From NCBI GenBank assembly GCA_029204225.1, contig CM055102.1, positions 8,448,280 through 8,512,279 of the forward strand: a stretch of 64,000 nt of DNA, in the 5' to 3' direction. The DNA is from Diphasiastrum complanatum (lineage: Eukaryota > Streptophyta > Lycopodiopsida > Lycopodiales > Lycopodiaceae). How positions within the stretch are numbered: the stretch's first letter is position 1; each line of letters begins with the position of its first letter. The notes beneath the pieces were generated by a model. That model ran no database searches and had not been told where the DNA came from. It saw only the letters and a list, made by a program, of their open reading frames with translations. Below, piece by piece: positions 23,498 through 32,817 of the stretch. The translations under genes and the position numbers were made by a program.

Positions 23498-24417
23498 TGT
23501 TGCGCCGGCGCCTCAAAGGGTGCTGGGACTTGAGCGGTTTCCCCAACACCCGCTTAAGTCTAACATTCATCCATCATGCACTTACGTAAAAGCCAACTCA
23601 GAAACGTAACAAGCTTAACCATTCAGACTTAGGAAAACTGGAATCCCAACCAACCCGAAAGCCAACTCAGAATCCGTTCCCAAAAGGTAACCAAAGGCAA
23701 AGACAAGCCACACATGAAACCCAAGGCATAGTGGTCGCCAAACTGACCAATTGGCATAGCGGCAAGCCCCATGTCGATGACAGGGACCCTTAGGCGCCAG
23801 CGACGCAAAAAGGTTGTAGTAAGGGTCCTTCCACTTGGACCAGTCCCGGAGGCGAACCCGAAATGGTAATCATCCCCAAAGATCAACTTTATTAGATTTG
23901 GAAGAGGTTACATTCATACATAGACTGACCGGTCTCGGGGCCACCAACACGTGCTGGGCATTGTGCCTGGCTCGTGCTGGTAGAGGGAGCTGAGACCTGG
24001 CGATTGGATTCCTGGCGCTGGTTGAGCTGCCCAAGTTTCTGTCTGCCGGACTCCCCCTATAGTTCTGCTGTGATTCGGCGCACCCCCTCTGGTTTGAAAC
24101 ATAGTGCTTTCTGGTAAAGCACGCTTTTTAGGACTTAGTTTTTATTTTGCTGATTAAGCCTGGCAAGCCTGGCAGAATCAGTCTGGATCCCGGACATGGG
24201 TCCCGGGAGCCGTCCCGGCGGCCGAATCAACCTGCTTTCCTGACTAGGCCATGACTCGAGCTCCAGAGCTAGCTCATGACTTTGTGACTACTTGACTGGC
24301 TCACCACAGGTCGGAGGCTCAGTCCTTGACGTTCTAACTTGCTCTGGGACCTTAGGGAGTGTCACCCCTTTGAGTCTTACAGGGCACGCTGGGTGCACCC
24401 GAGTCAGCTTTACAACA
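23498..24417 (-). repeat. 5' LTR of the gag-only gypsy element
   Basis: A 920-bp repeat matching 19180-20084. It begins TGTTGCGCCGG on the plus strand and ends CTTTACAACA, next to the duplicated GCAGC. In the element's own orientation it is followed by two bases and then the tRNA-iMet primer binding site. Confidence 0.88.
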
Positions 24418-24499
24418 GCAGCAGGGGCGCTACTGGCGCCGGGGAAATGCTGGCGCCAGTGGCGCCGGAAGTAAAGCTTGTAAAGGTAGTTTTACAACA

Positions 24500-25748
24500 G
24501 CTCACATATGATCAAAAGGGTAAGCAAGTAATTTCTAGAAATTATGTTGCTTTCCTAAACTCTTTGGATAAACCTACAAGTGTAGATCAAGCAAGGAAAG
24601 AAGAGGAGTGGATCCAAGCAATGGATCTTGAGTATCAAGCTCTTATGAAGAGTGGAACATATTTTGGAAGATTTTCTTGTGTACATGGAGCTATGCAAGT
24701 GGATGGATGTTATCTTGCTGTAAATTCAAGTAATGGATTTGGAAAACAAAGTTTGTTCAATAACTTTGATGGTCAAGTTGAAGATCAAGAGGTTGATCTC
24801 AAACGATTTCAACTAGTCAAAAGGGAAGTTGGCAATTTGGAGCTGGTCAAGAGCATCAAAGGAGAGGTAATTGGCAAAGATGTTATGGATCTGTTTTTAC
24901 AGCATATTGAAGACTCAAGTAAGGTCAAAGGAGCAGCAAGGAAGTATTTTTCAAGTTTACTTTACTTGTTCTATCTCATGTTTGAGCATTTTCATGTGGA
25001 TGTGTGCAAATTGTCAAGTTATGGTAAAACTAGATACATTGGTGAGCATTGTTTTGATGTTGGATTTGTACTAGCATTCTTGGCTGGTTTTGCTGATGGA
25101 AATGAAATTATTGGAGGTTCATTATGTCACTCATTCATGGCCAAGTCATCAAGGTATGATGGCATCTTATGGCAAGATGAAGATGGAGGCTCATTCATGG
25201 AGTATCATGGTGGATACATGGCAACAAAGGACAAAGGAGGAGGAGACATGCAAGCAAAAGTTGATCACTCACATATATTGTTTGTTTGCTGTATTTTTTC
25301 AGAGAGTTCAGAGTTGGAAGCATGGTGGAATCATTTAATTTACACTCTATTTGATTCTTCATGTTCTAGTTACATCTTGATATGTAAAATTGGTGTAAGA
25401 AATAGTGAAGTATCCCAAGTGAAAACTATTCTCTATATCAATTATGGTTGTTTCTATTTTGAGCATTACATGATCATTTAAAAAAATCTATTTTTGGAAA
25501 GAAGATCATTCTTATGATGAATCAAAGTTCTATTGTCAAAAACTATGCTAGGAGCAAGCATATTGAGGTGCAACAACACTTTGTGAGGGAGCAAGTCATT
25601 GTAAAGGAGGTGGAGCTTCAACATGTGTCTTCAAGGGAATGTGTCGCTGATATCTTCACCAAAGCATTAGGAAAAGACTTGTTCATGAAGCATAGGACCT
25701 CACTTGGAGTGCTATCAAAGTCTATGATAAAACTAGTTGAAGAGGGAG
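24500..25748 (+). pseudogene. copia RT start and RNase H end, 3' part of the element begun at 14875
   Basis: Directly after the target duplication the copia frame resumes with QLTYDQKGKQVISRNYVAFL and QARKEEEWIQAMDLEYQALM, the conserved N-terminal edge of copia RT. From about 24660 the similarity ends. An open stretch of some 280 codons follows that does not look like RT and that I cannot identify. Copia sequence returns at about 25510 with ARSKHIEVQQHFVREQV and ECVADIFTKALGKD, the C-terminal RNase H region. The RT palm with its YxDD motif is absent. The polypurine tract AGAGGGAG precedes the LTR. A fused 380-codon ORF (24339-25481) begins inside the solo LTR and is not a natural gene. Confidence 0.8.
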
Positions 25749-26386
25749 TGTGAAAGATTCAACTAGTTTCATCATATTTGCTATATTTCCATATTTGGCA
25801 TATTGAGGCCAATACTTGTTTTAGACTTAGAGATTGACTTTTCAAAGCTCATTAGTCTAAATGCCATTTGAATAAACACTTTTTGAAAGTGTGGGAAAGT
25901 TAGAATGCGAGTTTGAGTAGATTCAAATTTGAATAGTTGGGTACATTGAATCTAGACCCAAAAATAGTAGGGTTTGCATTTAGGAGGGAAAGCCAAGTGG
26001 CCAAATAGGGTTTGGATCTGTTATAAAAGGATGTAACTCGTGGAGAGAGCTATATTCTCTCTTCTCTATCTCATTTCATGCTTATACATTGTTTTCTTGG
26101 GTTGTACTATCCATTGGTGTACTATCTTGGTGATTGCTTGCAATTCTATGTGTAGAATGGTCATTTATTGTTATTTTCGGATCCACACGTGTGAAATATA
26201 GTAGCTTACTGGTTTTGTACGGACAACAATAGTACTTTATTGTTTCATTCAAGTTTGATCAAGTTCTATTAGTGTTTGCATCTCATTTTGCTGATTTTTC
26301 TACATGGTGAAATTGGTGGTGTATTTCTCTTTCTAACCAAAGATCATTTAAGTAGATTGGATCTTAAGGATCTGAAATCTTTCACA
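25749..26386 (+). repeat. 3' LTR of the interrupted copia element
   Basis: Begins TGTGAAAGATT and ends AAATCTTTCACA, an 11-base terminal inversion, directly after the polypurine tract. It contains a TATA-like GTTATAAAAGG near 26028. No equivalent 5' LTR was found before 14875, so the 5' end is deleted or replaced. Downstream sequence is the gypsy element it entered. Confidence 0.85.
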
Positions 26387-26479
26387 AGAACTACAGCAGC
26401 CAGATGAGGATATCGAAATACCTCATCAAACGAAATTTTCAATGCAAGCCCAACATGTTGATGCTGCCTTGTTTCAAAT

Positions 26480-27510
26480 AAGAAAAGCAAGAGGCTGCAT
26501 CACCTTACTGTAAGCCATAAAGATCATGCTATTGTACCTGCTATCATCAATAGGGGATCAAGAGTAAATATCATATCACTATCTCTCACTAAACAATGGG
26601 GCGTAGTGCCTATCGTTCCATCCAAGTATCAGTTGAACTTAGCTGATCAAACTTCAACCGAACCCTATGGACATATGAATGTCATATCCATTAAGATCAC
26701 AAGTCTTAAGTTTGTAGTTGATTGTCTGGTACTAGATCTCCCACATGAAAAGTCCACATATAAATTTTTATTGGGAACCACATGGTTGACAAATGCCGAA
26801 GTGATCCAAGATTGGAAAAAACAACAAATCATTTTTGGTAATAGAGATCAAAGGGTATTAATTGATTACACTACTGGTCAAGCAAAACCTATGCAAGAAA
26901 AAAAAAATAAATGTCTCTACAACGTGTGATGAAACCAATGTTTCTCCAACCATTCGAGGGCATTACGCACAAGCTACTGATATCAATAATTGGGAACACA
27001 TGTTAGCAACCATTGACTGTGTAGATGCTCAAAGATGCAGCAATGAAGTATTAACTAAATTTGAGAAACCAATAACGATAACATCCACAAATATAGATCA
27101 ACCGATTATGGATGCTTTTTATGTTTCTTGTATAGATGCGAAGCTTATTCAAACAGAATGGCCACCAAATCCGTCGGTTAATGTACATGTAGAAATTACA
27201 GATGAAGGTATCATGGTAATGATGATTGATGAAGGACCAACCGACGAGTAAGTACTTCATTATTTAGATCCACAACCATCTAATCTTATGAGAATACCCA
27301 GAGAGATTAAGTTGCCATCACCTTTTGCACATATAGATGAATCCTCTTTGAAATATTTAGCGCAACCTAGCCGCTTGTCGTGAGAAGGTATACAAATGGG
27401 ATAATCCGGGAAACAAAATTATTAGTAATATAGATGAGAGTCTTACGGTCCCAAAGGATACTCAAAGATCTCAATCGAAAGCTATTAACAATTTCTAGAA
27501 TGTCAGATCA
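26480..27510 (+). pseudogene. Ty3/gypsy protease and spacer fragment
   Basis: The frame reads AIVPAIINRGSRVNIISLSL (the catalytic loop, with NRG replacing DGG or DTG), then LADQTSTEPYGHM, FVVDCLVLDL and FLLGTTWLTNAEVIQDW, the conserved retropepsin order. From 26862 a second frame continues the polyprotein (DEGPTDE), then IPREIKLPSPFAHIDESSLK-like sequence with stops. It resembles but is not identical to the protease at 2.5-3.1 kb. It is the middle part of a plus-strand gypsy whose gag may be at 14 kb and whose RT is at 31.3 kb. Confidence 0.7.
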
Positions 27511-27550
27511 TAGTCACTGATAGTTTCTCCTATCACTTACACTAATTCTT

Positions 27551-30500
27551 CCACATGGATTCCCAAGGGAAAGCCAGTCCTATCATGGACAAGCTTGATG
27601 GAGCCAATTACCATCTGTGAAAATTTAAGATGAAAACTGTACTAATGGCAAAAGAATTGTACGACGTTGTTACAGGTGTAGAAGAGAAACCCGAAGCAGA
27701 CGACGCAACAATCGCCAGATGGAAGCTGAAGGATGGAAAGGCTTTTGCGTTGATCATCCTCAGCATCACGGATATCTAGATCGGCCATGTATCCGAGGCT
27801 CAGACATCGAAAGAAGTCTGGGACATCTTGAACACACTATACGAAGTGCGAGATATAGCTTCCAAGCTACATCTCAAGAAAAAATTTTACTCCCTCAAGA
27901 TGATGAATGGTGATTCTCTGCAGAATCACATTAATCAATTCAAGAACCTGCTAAGACAAATGGCCGCTGTCGGATCTGTCATAGACGATCAAGACACAGG
28001 GATGCAACTGTTTACAAGCTTGCCAAGCTCTTACGACAGCTGGGTGATGATCATCACGACTCATCCAGAATTGACTCTTTCGAGAGTCATTACTATGTTG
28101 TTGCAAAAAGACACGTGGAGGAACGAAGCCTCAAGTTCCTCAACTGATTCTCACGCCTTGTGCACCAACAAGAGCATGACAAAGCAGAAGAAGAAGAAAG
28201 GCCCGAAGCAATCAAAGCCAGACCAGAAACTAGCTCAACACAATGAATAGTCGAATCCGCAGACAAAGAAGAAGCTGTTCTGTAGATACTGCAAACGAAA
28301 CAACCATGAATACAAGACTGCCGAATACTTCAAGCGAAGAACAACAGCAAGGGGCAGTCGAACCAAGTGCAAATGCAGCTGCAGAAGCTCCACAGCCTAT
28401 TCAAGAAGCGGATCATGATGCCTTCATGACCAGCCATCAAGGAACATCTGGCGACAATTCTTGGTTCCTGGATTCCAGAGCCACTCAGCATATGACTAGC
28501 CTCATTGGCTATTTCGAGTCCTATACACCTTACAGTACCCATAAATATGTCCACCTTGGTGACAATAGCACACAGGCTATTAAAGATGAAGGCATTGTAA
28601 GATTAAGCTTTTCTAATGATTAGTCTAAGCTACTTTCTAAAGTCCTTTATGTACCAAATTTATCTACGAATCTGCTCTTTGTAAGCAGAATCACAGATCT
28701 AGGACACAGAGTAAAATTTGAATGTGATCAGTATAAAGTAGTTGATAGGACAGACAAGATCCTAGCACTCGGAAAGAGACATGGATACTTGTATGAATTA
28801 AGTCATTGCTTTTCTGCCTCTAGGCATGCTCTCAGTACTTCAATTCATTCAAATAAAGGTTTACTTTGGCATTATAGACTTGGTCATTTAAATCATATTG
28901 TTGTGCAACAAATGTCTAGACAATCTATTGTTCTTGATCTCGACTATCCTCGCGAAAAAGTCGAGCTACCTGTCTGTCAAGACTGTCTAGTTGGTAAACA
29001 GACTAGAAAACCATTCAAGTCAAGCCATCAACATGTTGCTAGAGGATTGCTAGATGTTGTACATTCAGATATTTGTGGCCCGATGAAAAATCCTTCGCTA
29101 AAGGATGCCAAGTATTTTATAACCTTTATTGATGAATTCTCTAGAAGGACTATGGTGTATTTCATAAAGAAGAAATCGGAAGCCTTCAACTGCTTTAGAA
29201 TCTTCAAGGAGCGTGCAGAGAAGGAGACTGGAAGGACGATCAAGGCCCTCAGGTCAGACAACGGTGGAGAATATATCTCTATCGAGTTTAAGGAGTACTG
29301 CCAAAGCCAAGGCATTGAGCAGCAATTCATCACTCCTTACAGTCCTCAGTCTAATGGCTTAGCCGAGAAGAAGAACCGTACTTTGGTTGACTTTGCCAAA
29401 TGTATGCTATCACATGCATCGTTACCCAAGAGATTCTGGGCTAAAGCTATCTCCACGACAACTTACGTCTAGAACAGATGTTCGACCAAGGTCCTCTCAG
29501 ACAAGACGCCCCACAAGGTGTGGACAAGCTCTAAGCCTTCTTTGAAGAACCTAAGAGTGTTTGGGTGCATTGCCTACGCACAGATCCCAAAGGAAACAAG
29601 GAAGAAATTGGACTTCCAAGGTCTAAAGACCATCCTGATCGGATATACTTCGTTTGAAAGTACTTATAAGTTATATGATCCTGATACCCAACAAATCTTG
29701 TATAGCCGGGATACAGTCTTTATCGAGGATCAGTTCGTCGACCTCAAAGGCAAGGACCTTGCTCAAGAAGAACCTCCATCATCTACCATCGACATGACAA
29801 TCTGAGTTTATGGCTCAGGCATGTCTATCGTCGACCCACTTCGAGACAACGAATCAGACGAAGATGTTGCTGCTACCCAGCAACAAATCCCAAGAGCGGT
29901 TTATCAGTCGAATCTTTCCAGAAGATCAAGCCGAGTGCGCACACAGCCCACAAGGTATACTCCTGAGTCTGCTTGTCTCTTAATGCAGGAACCGATGACA
30001 GTCGAAGAGGCACTTAGCCAACCAGACTCTGATCTCTAGAGGGAAGCTATGGACAGAGAGTATTCCTCTCTGATCAAGAACCAGACATGGTCATTAGTCG
30101 AAGCTCCTATTGGCTGCAATATCATTGATTGCAAATGGATATTTAAGATCAGATACAATGCCAACGGAGCAATTGATCGAAGGAAGGCAAGACTGGTAGC
30201 ACAAGGATTCACCTAGATCTCGAATGTCGACTACAGTGAGACTTTTAGTCCAGTCGTCAAACATTCATCGATCCGAATGCTCTTGTCTTATGTTGCAGCT
30301 ACTGACCTCGAAGTGCATCAACTCGATGTACAAATAGCCTATCTGAATGGAGTGATACAAGAAGATATCTACATGATCCAGCTCGAAGGATGCGTTTTGG
30401 AAGGGACGAAGAATCATGTCTGTAAACTCCACAAAGCACTGTACGGCTTGAAACAATCAGCTAGAGCTTGGTTTTAGAGGATCAACACATTCCTCATTGA

Positions 30501-31245
30501 ACAAGGATTCAAAACAAGCACTGCTTTTGCAACGTTTATTCCAAGACAGTGCAACAATCCTTCATTATCATCACCTTATACGTGGATGATACATTGCTCT
30601 TCAGCAACAATACCAATATGGTCAAGGATTCGAAATAGATGTTGCTTTCAGAATTCGACATGACTGATCTGGGCAAAGCTCATTTATGTCTGGGAATTCA
30701 AATCCACAGAGACAGAGCAAATTGACTGATTTACATCACTCAACAAAGGTATATTTACAATGTTCTTAATAGATACAAGTTGATGAATTGTAAATTAGCT
30801 CACTCACCAATGGATCCAAGCCTGTATCTGTCAAAGGACCAATGTCCCTAGACCAAGCAGGAAGTGGAGCAAATGAGAGAATACTCTTATCGATCGATAC
30901 TAGGATCTCTCATGTACGCAATGGTCTGTACAAGACTAGATATCTCTTTTGCTGTAAGCTCACTCAGCCAATACATGGCCAATTCTGGCATTACCCATTG
31001 GAAGGCTCTCATACGAATCATGAGATATATTCGAGCTACCATGGACCAGTGCATCTGCTATGGAGAAGTCAGCAATGACAATTTCCATCAGCTCAGTGGT
31101 TATTCTGATGCAAGCTGGGGAGGAGATGTAGACAATCGTAAATCCACATCTGGATTTACATTTTTCTTCAACGACTGTCCTATCTCATGGAACAGTCATA
31201 AGCAAACTTTTGTCGCACTTTCTTCTACAGAAGCATAATACATTA
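27551..31245 (+). pseudogene. Ty1/copia polyprotein without LTRs, inserted in gypsy sequence
   Basis: Order: gag (27554-28250; MDSQGKASPIMDKLDGANYH, FKNLLRQMAAVGSVI), protease (WFLDSRATQHMTS near 28459, with DSR for DSG), GAG-pre-integrase and HHCC (28860-29000, LWHYRLGHLNH, CQDCLVGKQ), integrase core (HSDICGPMKN, RSDNGGEYIS, NGLAEKKNRT), RT (30040-30840; CKWIFKIRYNANG, LYGLKQSARAWF and LYVDDTLLFSNN), and RNase H (GYSDASWGGDVDNRKSTSG to FVALSSTEA at 31238). At least four stops are TAG at positions where the family normally has Gln. No LTR, primer site or polypurine tract could be found at either edge. The element joins gypsy sequence directly on both sides. Confidence 0.88.
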
Positions 31246-31247
31246 CT

Positions 31248-31915
31248 CTCAATCTATCATGCGATTAGATCCTAAAGACATTCATAAGACTGCATTTGCC
31301 ACAGAATTTGGTACCTATGCATATTAGGTAATGTCATTCGGACTCTGTAACGCTTCATCAACATTTCAAAGAGTGATGCAGTTTGCATTTAAAGATTTAC
31401 TGCATCATTTTTAGAGATATATCTAGATGACATTGGTGTTAAATCTAAAAATTGTGACCATCTTGATGCTCTTGAAAAAGTTTTTATCCAATGCAAGAAG
31501 TATGGAATTTCACTGAATCCAAAAAAATGTCTGATTTGGGTAACACATGGTGTTGTCTTACATATCATATTCAAAGATAGTATCTCGACGGATCCGGCTA
31601 AGGTGAAAGTTATTCAAGAAATGTCGCTACTGGCCACGGTAAAAGAAATCTATATCTTCGTAGGCCATTGTAATTATTACGACATACTTATTCTTGATTT
31701 TGCAAGAAAAGCCAAATTCATTTATGAAGTTATTGCAGATCCAAAGAAAGAATAAAAGCAGTCAAGGATTTGAAGCACGCACTTGTCACTGCACCTGTTC
31801 TCCGAGCACCAAACTACCAATTGGAATTCCATGTTCATACTGATGCCAGTAAGTATGCTATTGGAGTCATCCTAACACAACCAAGAGAATTAAGGAAAGA
31901 TCACATTTTCGACTG
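31248..31915 (+). pseudogene. Ty3/gypsy reverse transcriptase and RNase H start
   Basis: The frame reads RLDPKDIHKTAFATEFGTY, VMSFGLCNASSTFQRVMQ, then IYLDDIGVKSKN (the catalytic YLDD at 31420-31431), KKYGISLNPKKCLIWV and LRAPNYQLEFHVHTDASKYA, the start of gypsy RNase H. Stops and frameshifts interrupt it. It lacks the RT N-terminus, which should precede it where the copia element now ends. Sequence identity ends about 800 bases before the AP2M start codon. Confidence 0.85.
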
Positions 31916-31929
31916 ACAACTCCCCGCTC

Positions 31930-32060
31930 GGCCAGGAAATGGCAAATTTTTTTTGGAATTCAAATTCCGTGGCTGTACCACACGTGGCAAAGTTTTTCCA
32001 GAACATTCCCTGAAAATTTGCCACGTCGTGGCAAATTTCCAAGATTATGGTTTTGGCAAA
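31930..32060 (+). promoter_or_regulatory. AP2M upstream region: TGGCAAA repeats, palindrome and G-box
   Basis: The word TGGCAAA or its complement occurs at least five times (31938, 31984, 32018, 32029, 32052). Positions 32014-32038 form a perfect palindrome of 12-base arms around one base (core TTTGCCACGTCGTGGCAAA). CACGTGGCAAA at 31981 contains a G-box (CACGTG), and a second CACGTGGC occurs near 32410. The G-box is a known plant bZIP/bHLH site. Function here is inferred from position some 700 bases upstream of the start codon. Confidence 0.45.
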
Positions 32061-32205
32061 ATTTCAGTGGCATGGAAGTACCATGCGCGGATGTACTACG
32101 CGAAATTTTTTGCACAAAAAAAAATTGCACGCAATGTGATTTGTGTTTCTCAATGAAAAATGTGATTTGTGTTTTTTTTTTGAAATTTGTGATTTGTGTG
32201 TTGTA

Positions 32206-32208
<3 letters not shown>

Positions 32209-32244
<36 letters not shown>

Positions 32245-32495
32245 ACAGAACAAAGCTCCTCTTGACAAGTCAAGACCTAAACCCTAAAACTCTTTGTTCA
32301 TAGACCAACAAGATAAAACTAGCTGAAAAGTATATAATACTAACAAAAGCACCTCGAAGCAAAACATATTTCCAAAATGAAAGGCAAAACATGTTTAAAA
32401 AAATCAAACACGTGGCAAACCCACTAAAACCCTAGAGCCAAAAAATAAATCATTTAAATAACAAATATACAAAAGAAAAAAATTAATCAGGCTGT

Positions 32496-32584
<89 letters not shown>
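32209..32584 (+). repeat. GA and TA microsatellites in the AP2M 5' region
   Basis: (AG)16 at 32209-32240, (TA)10 at about 32496-32516 and (AG)29 at 32527-32584. The last ends 150 bases before the start codon, so it lies in the probable core promoter or 5' UTR. GA-rich tracts near plant transcription starts are known targets of BPC/GAGA-binding proteins; that role is inference here. Confidence 0.75.
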
Positions 32585-32588
<4 letters not shown>

Positions 32589-32734
32589 ATTTATTTATTT
32601 ATTGGGAACGTTTTTGCGATCCGTGGTGGAAAATGCATGATAGTAATCAGGAGGTGGCATTTCTTCTTCTTCATTCAGTTTAGAATCTGCATTGCACGAA
32701 AACGCAGATCCAGAGTTATAGTGGGTCTGCAGAA

Positions 32735-32817
32735 ATGCCAGTATCTGCTTCAGCCATATATTTTCTGAATCTCAGGGGCGATGTGCTCATCAACCGTCTG
32801 TATCGAGATGATGTTGG
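32735..32817 (+). CDS. AP2M: AP2M exon 1 (N-terminal 27 codons plus 2 bases)
   Basis: Begins at the ATG in GCAGAAATGCCAGTATC and encodes [20 protein letters not shown] followed by RLYRDDVG. It ends with GG before the donor GTGAGT. Joining to the acceptor TTTTGCAG at 47998 restores Gly-Gly-Asn-Met (exon 2 starts A GGA AAC ATG). The exon is separated from the rest of the gene by 15 kb of transposons. Confidence 0.95.

Larger units (their letters stand above)
19180..24417 (-). mobile_element. gag-only Ty3/gypsy retrotransposon (TR-GAG type), complete with TSD
   Basis: Two LTRs flank a 3.4-kb interior: 19180-20084 (3' LTR) and 23498-24417 (5' LTR). The target duplication is GCAGC (19175-19179 and 24418-24422). 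On the minus strand the 5' LTR ends in ACA and, after two bases, is followed by the tRNA-iMet primer site TGGTATCAGAGC (23495-23484). A polypurine tract GAGGGGAGGA abuts the 3' LTR (20085-20094). The interior carries one long gag-protease ORF (22666-20603) and no RT, RNase H or integrase. It must therefore have been mobilised in trans by a related element. The LTRs differ by one 15-bp indel and a few per cent substitutions, so insertion is fairly recent. Confidence 0.9.
16821..24499 (-). mobile_element. solo LTR (minus orientation) inserted in the copia element, itself holding two insertions
   Basis: Starts TGTAGCACAG and ends TTTTACAACA on the plus strand, flanked by the 5-bp duplication GCTCA (16816-16820 and 24500-24504). 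With the nested insertions 17246-18453 and 19180-24417 removed, about 1.22 kb remains. That remainder is the reverse complement of the 1.21-kb unit at 17246-18453, so it is a complete LTR lacking internal sequence, the product of LTR-LTR recombination. The LTR is GC-rich with many GGCGCC words, unlike its AT-rich surroundings. Confidence 0.88.

Noticed and set aside
24339-25481. A 380-codon plus-strand ORF as a novel gene
   Set aside because: It starts inside LTR sequence and passes through the copia RT N-terminus. The fusion is an accident of insertion; only the part from 24655 remains unexplained.
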